Source: Peptococcaceae bacterium BRH_c8a
GTDB lineage: Bacteria; Bacillota; Desulfotomaculia; Desulfotomaculales; Desulfallaceae
DNA length: 64,000 nucleotides
Assembly (NCBI GenBank): GCA_000961575.1
Contig: LADP01000046.1
Span: 208,517 to 272,516 of the forward strand
Direction of reading: 5' to 3'
In this document: positions 44,561-54,388 of the stretch, one piece after another
Layout: each line of letters opens with the position of its first letter
How positions within the stretch are numbered: the first letter of the stretch is position 1
Made by a program: the position numbers and the translations under genes
The notes under the pieces: generated by a model
The model's input: the letters and a program-made list of their open reading frames with translations, nothing else
The model's database searches: none
What the model was told of the DNA's origin: nothing

Positions 44561-45075
44561 ATTTTATACCCCCAGTTTTTGAAGTTTGAGGTTCGAGATT
44601 CGATAAGATAATAATAAATATAATAATAGGTAGTTGGAATTCAGGAGTCAGGAGTCAGGAGTCAGGGTTCAGGATTAAGAATGATTGGAGACGATAAACC
44701 GTGCTCTTCTGCTGACACCGGATTCTAATACGGTGTTTATTATAACACGGATCGCCTGGGTTGGTATAATTATGCTTAGGCGCGGCACCAGCAGAATGAT
44801 GAAAAGCCAGCCTTCGCGGCGATCCGGTGATATCCGGAGCGCCCACTACAACAACGTATTAAGCGTTTCATGAGTAGCATTTCCTGAGTAGTATTTTCTG
44901 GTAGAGTATTAAAAACGATTAACTGTTTTAAGTTTTTCTGGTAAAGTATATTTAATAAACCTGTCGCATATTTTTAAAAAAATGTTATACTAATTGACCG
45001 GTTAGGGAGTAAATATGTTAAAATAAAGGAAGTTGATTAGCATTTTAACCAGCTTTTAACAAAGGAGACGGTTAT
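44561..45075. other. Divergent gap argH/glpX with repeats
   Basis: Holds an AGGAGTC heptamer block (44640-44668), a family G copy (44799-44841) and AT-rich DNA before glpX. A weak promoter candidate for glpX is TTGACC at 44994 with a poor -10 (TTAAAA) near 45018. An AAAGGAGA ribosome site precedes the glpX ATG. I see no gene. Confidence 0.5.
44799..44841. repeat. Dispersed repeat, family G copy 2
   Basis: ATGAAAAGCCAGCC ... GGTGATATCCGGAGCG, the inverted counterpart of 35275-35316. Confidence 0.7.
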
Positions 45076-46059
45076 ATGGAAAGAGAACTGACTCTGGAAC
45101 TCGTACGGGTTACCGAGATGGCCGCCCTGGCTTCGGCTCAGTGGATGGGTCGTGGACGCAAGATGGAGGCCGACAATGCTGCCACCAATGCTATGCGCAC
45201 CATGTTCGACTCGGTATGCCTAAACGGTACTGTGGTAATAGGCGAAGGGGAAATGGACGAGGCCCCCATGCTATACATAGGTGAAAAAGTGGGCTGCACT
45301 CCTACTCCCGAAGTGGATGTGGCGGTGGATCCGCTGGAGGGCACCACCATCTTGTCCAAGGGGCTTCCCAATGCCATGTCGGTAATTGCCATTGCAGACC
45401 GGGGCAACCTGCTGCACGCGCCGGATATGTATATGGATAAACTAGCTGTGGGGCCACGGGCAGCGGGCAAAATCCACCTGGACGACCCCATAGAAAAAAC
45501 CCTGGAGATAGTAGCCAAGGCCAACAACAAGCGGATTAGGGATTGCATTGTAATGATCCTGGATCGTCCGCGGCACGATCATATAATTGAGGCGGTGCGC
45601 AAGGCCGGGGCCAGGGTGCGGCTTATCGGTGACGGCGATGTGGCGTCGGCGCTGGCCACTGCTTTTGATGAAACCGGTATCGACATTTGCGTCGGCATTG
45701 GCGGTGCACCGGAAGGGGTTATCGCAGCGGCGGCGCTAAAGTGCCTGGGTGGCGAGATGCAGGCCCGGCTGGTACCCGAGGACGACGACGAACTCAAGCG
45801 GTGTATTAGTATGGGCATTAAGGATGTAAACAAGATCCTGACAATGGACGACCTGGTAAAGGGAGACGACGCCATCTTCGCCGCCACCGGAATTACCGAC
45901 GGCGAACTGCTCAAAGGTGTGCGCTTCCGGGGCGGCGACGTGGCTGAAACATACTCGCTGGTAATGCGAGCCAAATCCCGCACCATGCGTTATATAACCG
46001 CCATCCACGACCTAAAATACAAACCCCACTACGCCATGATTAAGGAATTAGGCAGCTAA
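45076..46059 (+). CDS. glpX: Class II fructose-1,6-bisphosphatase
   Basis: 327 residues. Hydrolyses fructose-1,6-bisphosphate in gluconeogenesis. GlpX family marks: [19 protein letters not shown] near residue 55, [19 protein letters not shown] near 89 (metal and phosphate binding) and [20 protein letters not shown] near 215. Full length. It is the only plus-strand gene in the arginine region and splits argH from argG; functional linkage to arginine synthesis is not expected. A family B palindrome lies in the convergent gap with argG. Confidence 0.96.
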   Translation: MERELTLELVRVTEMAALASAQWMGRGRKMEADNAATNAMRTMFDSVCLNGTVVIGEGEMDEAPMLYIGEKVGCTPTPEVDVAVDPLEGTTILSKGLPNAMSVIAIADRGNLLHAPDMYMDKLAVGPRAAGKIHLDDPIEKTLEIVAKANNKRIRDCIVMILDRPRHDHIIEAVRKAGARVRLIGDGDVASALATAFDETGIDICVGIGGAPEGVIAAAALKCLGGEMQARLVPEDDDELKRCISMGIKDVNKILTMDDLVKGDDAIFAATGITDGELLKGVRFRGGDVAETYSLVMRAKSRTMRYITAIHDLKYKPHYAMIKELGS

Positions 46060-46079
46060 GAATTAGGGGTAAAAATTAG

Positions 46080-46163
46080 GGGGTCAGGCCCTGCATAACT
46101 GCATAACAGACTTGAATGCAGTTCAATTCAAGTCTGTTATGCAGTTATGCAGGGCCTGACCCC
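46080..46163. repeat. Palindromic repeat, family B copy 4 (CATAAC core)
   Basis: GGGGTCAGGCCCTGCATAAC arm and complement, core with CTTGAATGCA. In the convergent gap between glpX and argG, where it might act as a bidirectional terminator hairpin, although T-runs are weak. Confidence 0.93.
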
Positions 46164-46167
46164 TTGT

Positions 46168-47373
<1,206 letters not shown>

Positions 47374-47402
47374 TTTTGCAAACTCCTTTCTAGGGGGTCT
47401 AG

Positions 47403-47485
47403 GGGGTCAGGTCCTGCATAACTGCATAACTATGTAAAATTAATATCAAGTTTATGAGTTATGCAGTTATGCAGGGCCTGACCCC
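47403..47485. repeat. Palindromic repeat, family B copy 5 (CATAAC core)
   Basis: GGGGTCAGGTCCTGCATAAC arm with complement ending GGGCCTGACCCC; one arm base differs. Between argG and argF. Confidence 0.92.
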
Positions 47486-47489
47486 GGGT

Positions 47490-48440
47490 TTAGCCCATTA
47501 GCAGGGCCATAACGGCTTTTTGGGCGTGGAGGCGGTTTTCGGCTTCGTCGAATACCACGCTGTGGGGGCCGTCGATGATTTCCGCGGTTACTTCCTCGCC
47601 CCGGTGGGCGGGCAGGCAGTGCAGGAAGATGTAGTCCGGGGCGGCCCCGGCTGTAAGTTTAGCGTTCACCTGGTAAGAGGCGAATATACTCATCCGGGCC
47701 TGCTGCTCGCTTTCCTGGCCCATGCTGGCCCACACATCGGTGACCACTACGTCGGCTCCGGCCACTGCTTCGGCGGGGTCGGTGGTGACGGTCACGGTGG
47801 CGCCGGTTTCGGCGGCATCTTCCCGGGCTGCGGCTACAATTTTATCGTCGGGCAGGTAGCCCTCGGGACAGGCCGCGCTGATATGCATGCCTGTTTTGGC
47901 ACACCCGAACATTAGGGAGTGGCACACGTTGTTGCCGTCCCCCACCCAGGCCAGTTTCAGCCCGGCCAGTTTGCCCTTGTGCTCCCGCACCGTCTGCAGA
48001 TCGGCCAGGATCTGGCAGGGGTGCAGCAGGTCGGTGAGGCCGTTGATTACCGGCACTTGGCAGTGTTCCGCCAGCTGGGCCACGTCGCTCTGGGCAAAGG
48101 TGCGGATCATAATGCCGTCGACAAAGCGGCCCAGCACCTGGCCGGTGTCGGCGATGCTCTCCCCCCGGCCCAACTGGATGTCGTCGGCGCTCAGGAACAG
48201 GGCGTGACCGCCCAGTTGGAACATGCCCACCTCAAAACTTACCCGGGTGCGGGTGGATGATTTTTGAAAGATCATGGCCAGGGTTTTGCCCTTAAGCAAT
48301 TCATGGGGCTGACCCTGCTTTTGTTTTTGTTTCAGATCGGCTGCCAGGTCAAGGATAGATGTTATTTCCTGCGGGGTGAAATCGTGCAGGGATAAAAGAT
48401 CCCGTCCTTTAAGTTGGACTGCGATTTGGTTTTGGTTCAT
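47490..48440 (-). CDS. argF: Ornithine carbamoyltransferase
   Basis: 316 residues. Makes citrulline from ornithine and carbamoyl phosphate. Carbamoyl-phosphate loop SSTRTRVSFEVGMFQLGG near residue 58, HPCQILADLQT near 140 and the ornithine-binding HCLPAHRGEEVTAE near 272. The start overlaps the stop of the upstream HhH gene as TAATG, so they are translationally coupled. Confidence 0.96.
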   Translation of the reverse strand: MNQNQIAVQLKGRDLLSLHDFTPQEITSILDLAADLKQKQKQGQPHELLKGKTLAMIFQKSSTRTRVSFEVGMFQLGGHALFLSADDIQLGRGESIADTGQVLGRFVDGIMIRTFAQSDVAQLAEHCQVPVINGLTDLLHPCQILADLQTVREHKGKLAGLKLAWVGDGNNVCHSLMFGCAKTGMHISAACPEGYLPDDKIVAAAREDAAETGATVTVTTDPAEAVAGADVVVTDVWASMGQESEQQARMSIFASYQVNAKLTAGAAPDYIFLHCLPAHRGEEVTAEIIDGPHSVVFDEAENRLHAQKAVMALLMG

Positions 48441-48760
48441 TATTGTTTTTGTTCACCTCCTGCGGGGTATTTCCGGTCTTTCCAGTTCCACCACTTGAGC
48501 AGTTCGGGGTCTTGCTCAGTGTTTGACGCAAAGTAAACGGCGCAGCGGAATACGTAGAGCACGCAGCGATCCACGTGGCCGCCGGCCCGTGCGCACATCT
48601 TTAGATATAGCTCTTCGGGATCCCGGCCTTGCAGGTCGCACACTGATTTAATGCCCAGTTCCCAAAGGGCTTCGGCCATTTTAACACCCACACCGGGGAT
48701 GCGCCGCAAATCACTAAAGGCTTGCTTTTTTAATGCCTCAGTCAACGTAGAAACCTCCAA
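48440..48760 (-). CDS. Helix-hairpin-helix protein of the Cdd1 family
   Basis: 106 residues. FSDLRRIPGVGVKMAEALWE is a helix-hairpin-helix motif, and the whole protein (CARAGGHVDRCVLYVFRCAV; DPELLKWWNWKDR) matches the small 'pathogenicity locus' Cdd1 family (PF11731), whose function is not known. HhH motifs usually bind DNA non-specifically. It lies inside the arginine operon, coupled to argF by TAATG. Whether it has any role in arginine metabolism is unclear. Confidence 0.82.
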   Translation of the reverse strand: MEVSTLTEALKKQAFSDLRRIPGVGVKMAEALWELGIKSVCDLQGRDPEELYLKMCARAGGHVDRCVLYVFRCAVYFASNTEQDPELLKWWNWKDRKYPAGGEQKQ

Positions 48761-48770
48761 CGTAACATAA

Positions 48771-48858
48771 GGGGGTCAGGCCTGTCGTAACTATACTAAC
48801 TTTGTTATTTATATATTTAAATATTGCAGTTAGTATAGTTACGACAGGCCTGACCCCC
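48771..48858. repeat. Palindromic repeat, family B copy 6 (ACTATACTAAC core)
   Basis: GGGGGTCAGGCCTGTCGTAA outer arms as in copy 1, but the core is CTATACTAAC and its complement around an AT-rich loop. Between the HhH gene and argD. Confidence 0.93.
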
Positions 48859-48863
48859 TTTTA

Positions 48864-50051
48864 CTAAGCTCCCAAAGCGGTGTCCAGGATGGCTATGGCG
48901 CGGTCGGCGTCCTCTTGGGTGATGATTAGGGGCGGGATGAGGCGCAGCACGTTGCCGGCGGCGCAGTTAATCAGCAGGCCCAATTCCTGGCAGCGTTTGA
49001 CGTATTCGCCGCCTTCCACGGTTAGTTCCATGCCCAGCAGCAAGCCCAGGCCGCGCACTTCGCGGATGAAATGGTATTTATTCTGCAGACCGCGTAGTTT
49101 TTCCTCCAAGTAGGCCCCTATTCGGGCACAGTTTTCCACCACTCCGTCATCAAGCAGGGTGCGCATGGCGGCCAGAGCTGCGGCGCAGGCCAGGGGGTTG
49201 CCGCCGAAGGTGGAGGCGTGATCCCCGGGCGCGAAGGCGTCGGCGGCGGATTGTTTGGCCAGCATGGCGCCGATGGGGAAACCGCCGCCCAGGGCTTTGG
49301 CCAGGGTGATGATGTCGGGCTCCACACCGTAGTGCTGGTAGGCCAGGAATTTGCCGGTCCGGCCCAGGCCGCACTGCACTTCGTCGAAAATCAGCAGCAG
49401 CCCGTGCTGGTTGCACAATTCCCGCACGCCGGCCAGGTAAGCTTGGTCGGCCGCGATAACGCCGCCTTCCCCTTGCACCGGTTCCAGCATCACCGCGCAG
49501 GTGTGCGGGCCGATGGCGTTTTGCAGCGCTTCCAAGTTGTTGAAGGGTACGTAACTAAACCCCTGGGGCAGCGGCTCGTAGCCCTGCTGGTACTTGGGCT
49601 GGCCGGTGGCGGTAATGGTGGCCAGGGTGCGCCCGTGGAATGATTTTTCGGCGGTGATGATCTCGTACTTTTTCGGCCCGTGTTTTTTTTTGGCGTATTT
49701 GCGGGCCAGTTTGATGGCGCCCTCATTGGCCTCGGCGCCGCTGTTGCAGAAAAACACCCGGTCGCAGCAGGAATTTTGCGCTAAAAGTTCGGCCAATTTG
49801 GCCTGGGGCTCAATGTAGTACAGGTTGCTGACGTGCATCAGCGTTTCGGCCTGCTCACAGATGGCCTGCACCACCGCCGGGTGGCAGTGGCCCAGGGAGT
49901 CCACCGCCAGGCCGCCCACGAAGTCCAGGTATTCCCGGCCGTCGGCTTCCCGCAGCAGCGCTCCCTTACCCTGCACCGGGGCCAGCCCGATGCGCCCGTA
50001 TGTATGCATCACGTATTGATCGCTTAGGGCGATTATTTCTTTGGTATTCAT
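48864..50051 (-). CDS. argD: Acetylornithine aminotransferase
   Basis: 395 residues from ATG 50051 (AAAGGGTG upstream); a longer frame reads through family C repeat DNA and is rejected. PLP enzyme of class III: NSGAEANEGAIKLARKYAKK, the aspartate in LLIFDEVQCGLGRTGKFLAY and the lysine in ITLAKALGGGFPIGA. Converts N-acetylglutamate semialdehyde to N-acetylornithine. Full length. Confidence 0.96.
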   Translation of the reverse strand: MNTKEIIALSDQYVMHTYGRIGLAPVQGKGALLREADGREYLDFVGGLAVDSLGHCHPAVVQAICEQAETLMHVSNLYYIEPQAKLAELLAQNSCCDRVFFCNSGAEANEGAIKLARKYAKKKHGPKKYEIITAEKSFHGRTLATITATGQPKYQQGYEPLPQGFSYVPFNNLEALQNAIGPHTCAVMLEPVQGEGGVIAADQAYLAGVRELCNQHGLLLIFDEVQCGLGRTGKFLAYQHYGVEPDIITLAKALGGGFPIGAMLAKQSAADAFAPGDHASTFGGNPLACAAALAAMRTLLDDGVVENCARIGAYLEEKLRGLQNKYHFIREVRGLGLLLGMELTVEGGEYVKRCQELGLLINCAAGNVLRLIPPLIITQEDADRAIAILDTALGA

Positions 50052-50074
50052 GGTTTTGTTCACCCTTTCTAAGA

Positions 50075-50396
50075 GTGTGTCAAGGGGACGGTTCCTTTGA
50101 CACACTTTGAACTTGTTTAAGTCTGAACCCCTACTCACCTCTTAAGATCTTCCGGCTAAAATGAGTGGGTCAGAGGAAAAACGCTGAAAAAATTCAGATT
50201 CGTGTCATTCTGAATGGAACGAAGTGAAATGAAGAATCTAATCTTTACAGCAGCTTTAACACTAAGATTCTTCGCTACGCTCACAAATGACAGCCTTGGC
50301 TATTTGCAATAATGTCTAGCCTCATTATTAGTCTCATTGCTCACCACACTAGCCTGGTTGCTTAAGTGTGTCAGAGGAACCGTCCCCTTGACACAC
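50075..50396. repeat. Composite repeat: family C – F – C inverted
   Basis: Family C hairpins (GTGTGTCAAGGGGACGGTTC form) at 50075-50105 and, inverted, at 50366-50396 flank family F copy 5 (50203-50292). The two C copies are complementary to each other, so the whole 322 bases could form one long hairpin. It fills the argD-argB gap; no gene is seen inside. Confidence 0.85.
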
Positions 50397-51283
50397 TATT
50401 TTACTACCATCGTGCCGACGCCCTTGTCGGTGAAAATTTCTAGCAGGATGGAGTGGGGCACCCGGCCGTCCAGGATGTGGGTGGTGCCAACGCCCTGTTG
50501 CAGTGCGTTTACGCAGCACTCCACTTTGGGGATCATGCCGCCGTCGATAACGCCCCGCTCCACCAAGCCGGGTACTTCAGGCACGGAAATGGTGGATAAC
50601 AAGGAGCTTTTGTCGCTGCGATCGGCCAGGATGCCCTCGACGTCGGTGAGGATGATTAGTTTGTCGGCCTTTAGGGCTACGGCCAGCGCTCCGGCGGCAC
50701 TGTCGGCGTTGACGTTGTAGCTGTCGCCGGCCTCGTCGGTGGCCACCGGGGCCACTACCGGGATGTAGCCCTCCCGGATGACGGTCTCCAAGATACCGGG
50801 GTTGACCTGCCGCACCTGGCCCACTTGGCCGATGTCCACCAGTTCTTCGATGCCCTCGGCGTTGCGCACCCGGCCCAGCTTTTTCTCGGCCATCAGCAGG
50901 TTGCCGTCCTTGCCGGACAAGCCCACCGCGCTGCCGCCGATGCCGTTGAGCATGCCCACGATATCTTTGTTGATTTTACCCACCAGCACCATCTGAGCAA
51001 TTTCCATAGTCTCGTCGTCGGTAACCCGCAGGCCGCCTACGAAGGTGCTTTCCTTGCCCACTTTTTTCAGCATATCGGTGATATCCGGCCCCCCGCCGTG
51101 GACGATAACGGGGTGCATGCCCACGTATTTCATCAGCACAGCGTCGGTGAGCACGGCTTTTTTCAGCTCGCAGTTCACCATAGCGTGACCGCCGTACTTG
51201 ATCACTACCGTTTTGCCGTAAAACTTCTTTATATATGGCAGGGCCTCCACCAGGATGCCCGCCTTCTGCATGGGACTGAGCAC
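50396..51283 (-). CDS. argB: Acetylglutamate kinase
   Basis: 295 residues from a GTG at 51283 with GAGAGGAG upstream; an ATG four codons later is the alternative, and the longer frame enters repeat DNA. Phosphorylates N-acetylglutamate. Marks: [37 protein letters not shown] and [20 protein letters not shown]. The N-terminal [14 protein letters not shown] helix resembles arginine-sensitive hexameric forms, which have an N-terminal helix, but sensitivity is not certain. Confidence 0.96.
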   Translation of the reverse strand: MLSPMQKAGILVEALPYIKKFYGKTVVIKYGGHAMVNCELKKAVLTDAVLMKYVGMHPVIVHGGGPDITDMLKKVGKESTFVGGLRVTDDETMEIAQMVLVGKINKDIVGMLNGIGGSAVGLSGKDGNLLMAEKKLGRVRNAEGIEELVDIGQVGQVRQVNPGILETVIREGYIPVVAPVATDEAGDSYNVNADSAAGALAVALKADKLIILTDVEGILADRSDKSSLLSTISVPEVPGLVERGVIDGGMIPKVECCVNALQQGVGTTHILDGRVPHSILLEIFTDKGVGTMVVK

Positions 51284-51301
51284 AGCCCACTCTCCTCTCA
51301 G

Positions 51302-51394
51302 GGGGTCAGGGTGTGTCAAGGGGGACGGTTCCTCCTGACACATCTGCATTTCGATGTGTCAGAGGAACCGTCCCCCTTGACACACCCTGACCCC
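51302..51394. repeat. Nested palindrome: family B outer arms with family C core
   Basis: GGGGTCAGGGTGTGTCAAGG opens and its complement closes the element. The outer GGGGTCAGG is family B and the inner GTGTGTCAAGGGGGACGGTT is family C, so this is a hybrid of both. In the argB-argJ gap. Confidence 0.9.
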
Positions 51395-51403
51395 GTTTGG
51401 TTG

Positions 51404-52618
51404 CTAAGTGCGGTAGCTGCCGTTGATGCGGACGTAATCGTAGGTGAGGTCACAGCCCCAGGCGGTGGCCTGAGCCGAGCCCTGTTTTAAGTCGATGGTG
51501 AATACCACTTCTTTTTGGGCCAGCACCAGGGCGGCGGCTTCTTCGTCGAAGGGCAGCGCCCCGCCGTTTTCCGCGACCTTAATTTCGCCTAGATAAATGT
51601 CTACCGCATCGGGATTGAACGCTGCCCCGGAGTAACCTGCGGCGCACAGCACCCGGCCCCAGTTGGCGTCTTCGCCGAAGACCGCTGATTTCACCAGGCT
51701 GGAGGCCGCTACGGATTTGGCTGCCCGGCGGGCGTCGTCGTCGGTGGCCGCGCCCAGCACCCGGACTTCCAGCAGTTTGGTGGCGCCCTCGCCGTCCCGG
51801 GCTACAGCCACGGCCAGCTTGCGGCATACTGTTTCCAGTGCCGCGCAAAAGGCGGCGTAGGCCGGCCCTTCGGCCTCTATGGGCGGGTTGCCCGCTGCAC
51901 CGTTGGCCAGTGCCAGCACCGCGTCGTTAGTGCTGGTATCTCCGTCCACGGTGATCATGTTGAAGGTGCGGTCCACTACCTGCTTCAGGGCTTGCTGCAG
52001 CAGGCCCTGTGCTATGGCGGCATCGGTGGCCACAAAGGCCAGCATGGTGGCCATGTTGGGGTGGATCATGCCCGAGCCCTTGGCCATGCCGCCCACGGTG
52101 ACCGGGCAGCCGTCTAGTTCCAGCGTCACCGCTTCTTCCTTGAGCACGGTGTCGGTGGTCATAATGGCGGTTGCCGCGTCGGCCCCGCCCTGGGGGTTCA
52201 GTTCCGCGGCCGCCCGGCGGATGCCGTCCAACACTTTATCCATCGGCATAGGCTGGCCGATGACTCCGGTGGAAGCCACCAGCACCTGGTCTGCCGGTAT
52301 GCCCAGCAGGCTTGCGGCCTGGGCGATCATGGACAGGGCGTCGCCTTCGCCCTGGGGGCCGTTGCAGGCGTTGGCATTACCGCTGTTGGCCACTACGGCC
52401 CGGGCGCTGCCATCCTCCAGGTGCCGCATGGACACCAGCACGGGGAATGCTTTGACCCGGTTGGTGGTAAACACCCCGGCGGCTGCCGCGGGGCGGTCGG
52501 AAACCAGTAGAGCCACGTCTTTTTTGCCGTTTTTTATACCCGCTGCCACTCCGGCGGCGGAAAAGCCCTGCGGAGCTGTAACCCCGCCGGGCACTTCTTT
52601 GTATAGGGTTTGAGTCAT
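51404..52618 (-). CDS. argJ: Bifunctional ornithine acetyltransferase / N-acetylglutamate synthase
   Basis: 404 residues. Recycles the acetyl group from N-acetylornithine to glutamate and can also use acetyl-CoA. Autocleavage site within KGSGMIHPNMATMLAFVATD (threonine nucleophile, residues ~181-200), which yields alpha and beta chains. ATQGFSAAG-like N-terminus (VTAPQGFSAAGVAAGIKNG) and NSGNANACNGPQG are typical. Presence of argJ indicates the cyclic arginine pathway. Confidence 0.97.
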   Translation of the reverse strand: MTQTLYKEVPGGVTAPQGFSAAGVAAGIKNGKKDVALLVSDRPAAAAGVFTTNRVKAFPVLVSMRHLEDGSARAVVANSGNANACNGPQGEGDALSMIAQAASLLGIPADQVLVASTGVIGQPMPMDKVLDGIRRAAAELNPQGGADAATAIMTTDTVLKEEAVTLELDGCPVTVGGMAKGSGMIHPNMATMLAFVATDAAIAQGLLQQALKQVVDRTFNMITVDGDTSTNDAVLALANGAAGNPPIEAEGPAYAAFCAALETVCRKLAVAVARDGEGATKLLEVRVLGAATDDDARRAAKSVAASSLVKSAVFGEDANWGRVLCAAGYSGAAFNPDAVDIYLGEIKVAENGGALPFDEEAAALVLAQKEVVFTIDLKQGSAQATAWGCDLTYDYVRINGSYRT

Positions 52619-52658
52619 TGGTAACGAGTCCTTTCATCAGGGTTTTCGATTCGATTAG

Positions 52659-52747
52659 GGGGTCAGGCCCGGCATAACTGCATAACTACATAACTTAAAG
52701 CCTAATCTTCCTGGTCTTAGTTATGCAGTTATGCCGGGCCTGACCCC
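52659..52747. repeat. Palindromic repeat, family B copy 7 (CATAAC core)
   Basis: GGGGTCAGGCCCGGCATAAC arm with complement GTTATGCCGGGCCTGACCCC. Relative to other CATAAC copies the arm has CCGGC instead of CCTGC, and the opposite arm has the matching change (GCCGG), a compensatory pair. In the argJ-argC gap. Confidence 0.93.
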
Positions 52748-52750
52748 GTT

Positions 52751-53794
52751 CTACGGATACAGCCCGGGCCGGTCTAGGCCGGTGATCTCGGGCAGCCCGA
52801 ACATCAGGTTCATGTTCTGCACGGCCTGACCCGCCGCTCCCTTGACCAGGTTATCGATGGCGGAAATAACCACCACCCGGCCGGTGCGCGGGTCCACCAC
52901 CGGCACTACGTCGCAGTGGTTGGAACCGGCCACCGCCTTGGTCTGGGGCAGCATGGCGGGAGGCAGCAGGCGCACGAAAAATTCGCTGCGGTAAAAATCC
53001 TCATAGACGGAGCGCACCTGCTCCAGGGTCATCTGCCTGGTCAGTTTGGCATAGACCGTGCTTAGAATGCCCCGGTTCATGGGCGTTAAATGCGGGGTGA
53101 ATGAGATGACCATGTCCTGACCGGCCAGCCCGCCCAATTCCTGCTCAATTTCCGGGGTGTGCCGGTGCGCGCCCACGTTGTAGGCGCGGAAGTTTTCGTT
53201 TACTTCGGTAAAGTGGGTGCCCAGGGCTAGGCCACGCCCGGCGCCGGAAACACCGGACTTGCTGTCGGCTATTACGGTGTTGGTATCCACCAGGCCGTTT
53301 TTCAACAGGGGTGCCAGCCCCAGGATCACGCTGGTGGGGTAACACCCTGGGTTACCTACTAGAGAAGCCTTCTTAATTTCGTCCCGGTGCAGTTCGGGCA
53401 GGCCGTAAACCGCTTTTTGCAGCAGCTCCGGCGCCTCGTGCTTCACTTTATACCACTCTTCATAAACCTCGGGCCGCTTGAAGCGGAAGTCGGCGCCCAG
53501 GTCGATAAACTTCTTGCCGGCGTCCAGCACTTCCCGGGCCACGGGAACGGCGTGCCCGTGGGGCAGTGCGGTAAACACAACGTCGCATTCTTTGGCCAGG
53601 GCCGGTACATCCAGTGCCCGGCAGTGCTGCGGCACGTGTTTATACAGATGCGGGTATACCTCGCAAAAGGACTGGCCCACATAACTCTGGGAAACCAGCG
53701 CCTTCATTTCGACCCCCGGGTGCGCCGACAGGATGCGTACCAGTTCCGCCCCGGCGTATCCGGTGGCGCCTACTATGCCAACCTTAATTTTCAT
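52751..53794 (-). CDS. argC: N-acetyl-gamma-glutamyl-phosphate reductase
   Basis: 347 residues from ATG 53794 (GGAGGG upstream); a frame 52 codons longer lacks a ribosome site and reads through the promoter. KVGIVGATGYAGAELVRIL is the NADP-binding loop, and GNPGCYPTSVILGLAPLL carries the catalytic cysteine near residue 150; HRHTPEIEQE follows. First gene of the argC-J-B-D-(HhH)-F-G run. Confidence 0.97.
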   Translation of the reverse strand: MKIKVGIVGATGYAGAELVRILSAHPGVEMKALVSQSYVGQSFCEVYPHLYKHVPQHCRALDVPALAKECDVVFTALPHGHAVPVAREVLDAGKKFIDLGADFRFKRPEVYEEWYKVKHEAPELLQKAVYGLPELHRDEIKKASLVGNPGCYPTSVILGLAPLLKNGLVDTNTVIADSKSGVSGAGRGLALGTHFTEVNENFRAYNVGAHRHTPEIEQELGGLAGQDMVISFTPHLTPMNRGILSTVYAKLTRQMTLEQVRSVYEDFYRSEFFVRLLPPAMLPQTKAVAGSNHCDVVPVVDPRTGRVVVISAIDNLVKGAAGQAVQNMNLMFGLPEITGLDRPGLYP

Positions 53795-53827
53795 AATCAA
53801 TAATCCCTCCGAGAGAACAATAAAATA

Positions 53828-53856
53828 ATTATACATATGGTTGCATAAAAATACAA
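53828..53856 (-). promoter_or_regulatory. argC promoter with ARG-box-like site
   Basis: On the minus strand TTGTAT (53856-53851), a 17-base spacer and TATAAT (53833-53828), about 34 bases before the argC ATG. Overlapping the -35 box is TGTATTTTTATGCA (53855-53842), which fits the ARG-box half pattern TGnAT-N4-ATnCA bound by ArgR/AhrC. Repression by arginine is a reasonable inference; the regulator is not in this window. Confidence 0.65.
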
Positions 53857-53935
53857 TACCGATTTTACACACACAAAGCCCTTTTTTTTCATAAATTACT
53901 GGTAACAATATTATCCAAGGAGGCGGGGTAAGACA

Positions 53936-54151
53936 ATGCCCAACAACCAAAATCTATTCCAGAACCCCCTGGTAGCCTTCATGCTGCTAATGGTCGCCAG
54001 CACCCCCGATCCCTCGGGCCGGTTAAACGATCTGGGCCGGGCGATTACGTCGATGCAGGAGGCGGTCAGAAGCATAAATACCGGGATGGAAATGTTTCAT
54101 AACCAAGTAATACCCATGTTCCGACAAAGACCGGACGGCGGGGATAAGTAA
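53936..54151 (+). CDS. Small hypothetical protein (71 aa)
   Basis: 71 residues beginning MPNNQNLFQNPLVAFMLLMV, with a short hydrophobic segment and a helical second half (LGRAITSMQEAVRSINTGME). AAGGAGG lies 14 bases before the ATG, and a terminator follows at 54224, so it forms its own small transcription unit divergent from argC. Not recognised; the amphipathic helix plus hydrophobic patch could suit a peripheral membrane or spore-associated protein. Confidence 0.65.
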   Translation: MPNNQNLFQNPLVAFMLLMVASTPDPSGRLNDLGRAITSMQEAVRSINTGMEMFHNQVIPMFRQRPDGGDK

Positions 54152-54223
54152 CCCGCAAAAATTATGCAACGTTCATCAATATTGTGCTTTAAATACCGTT
54201 GTTTGCTTCTGGCAATAATTTGT

Positions 54224-54252
54224 AAAACCCCGGCCCGGGGTTTTGTTTTTTG
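54224..54252 (+). terminator. Rho-independent terminator
   Basis: AAAACCCCGG-CC-CGGGGTTTT stem (54224-54244) followed by GTTTTTTG, after the 71-residue gene. Confidence 0.85.
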
Positions 54253-54388
54253 TGTCTATTACTGATTTCTACTTATGTTGCCGTTTCCCTGCCCTCTATG
54301 GCGGTTGCCCCTGCGTGCATGGTATGATATATGCACACTAAGATATTCCAAAAGATAATCCAAAAGATAATCCAAAGCAGGTGAGCAG

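Noticed and set aside
51879..52613. 244-codon plus-strand frame opposite argJ
   Set aside because: Shadow of a GC-rich gene on the other strand; serine/alanine-rich composition, no ribosome site and no recognisable motif. The same holds for the long frames opposite argB, argD, argG and the GalT-like gene.
53795..53950. 52-codon N-terminal extension of argC
   Set aside because: It covers the promoter and lacks a ribosome site; the ATG at 53794 starts the conserved NADP-binding sequence.
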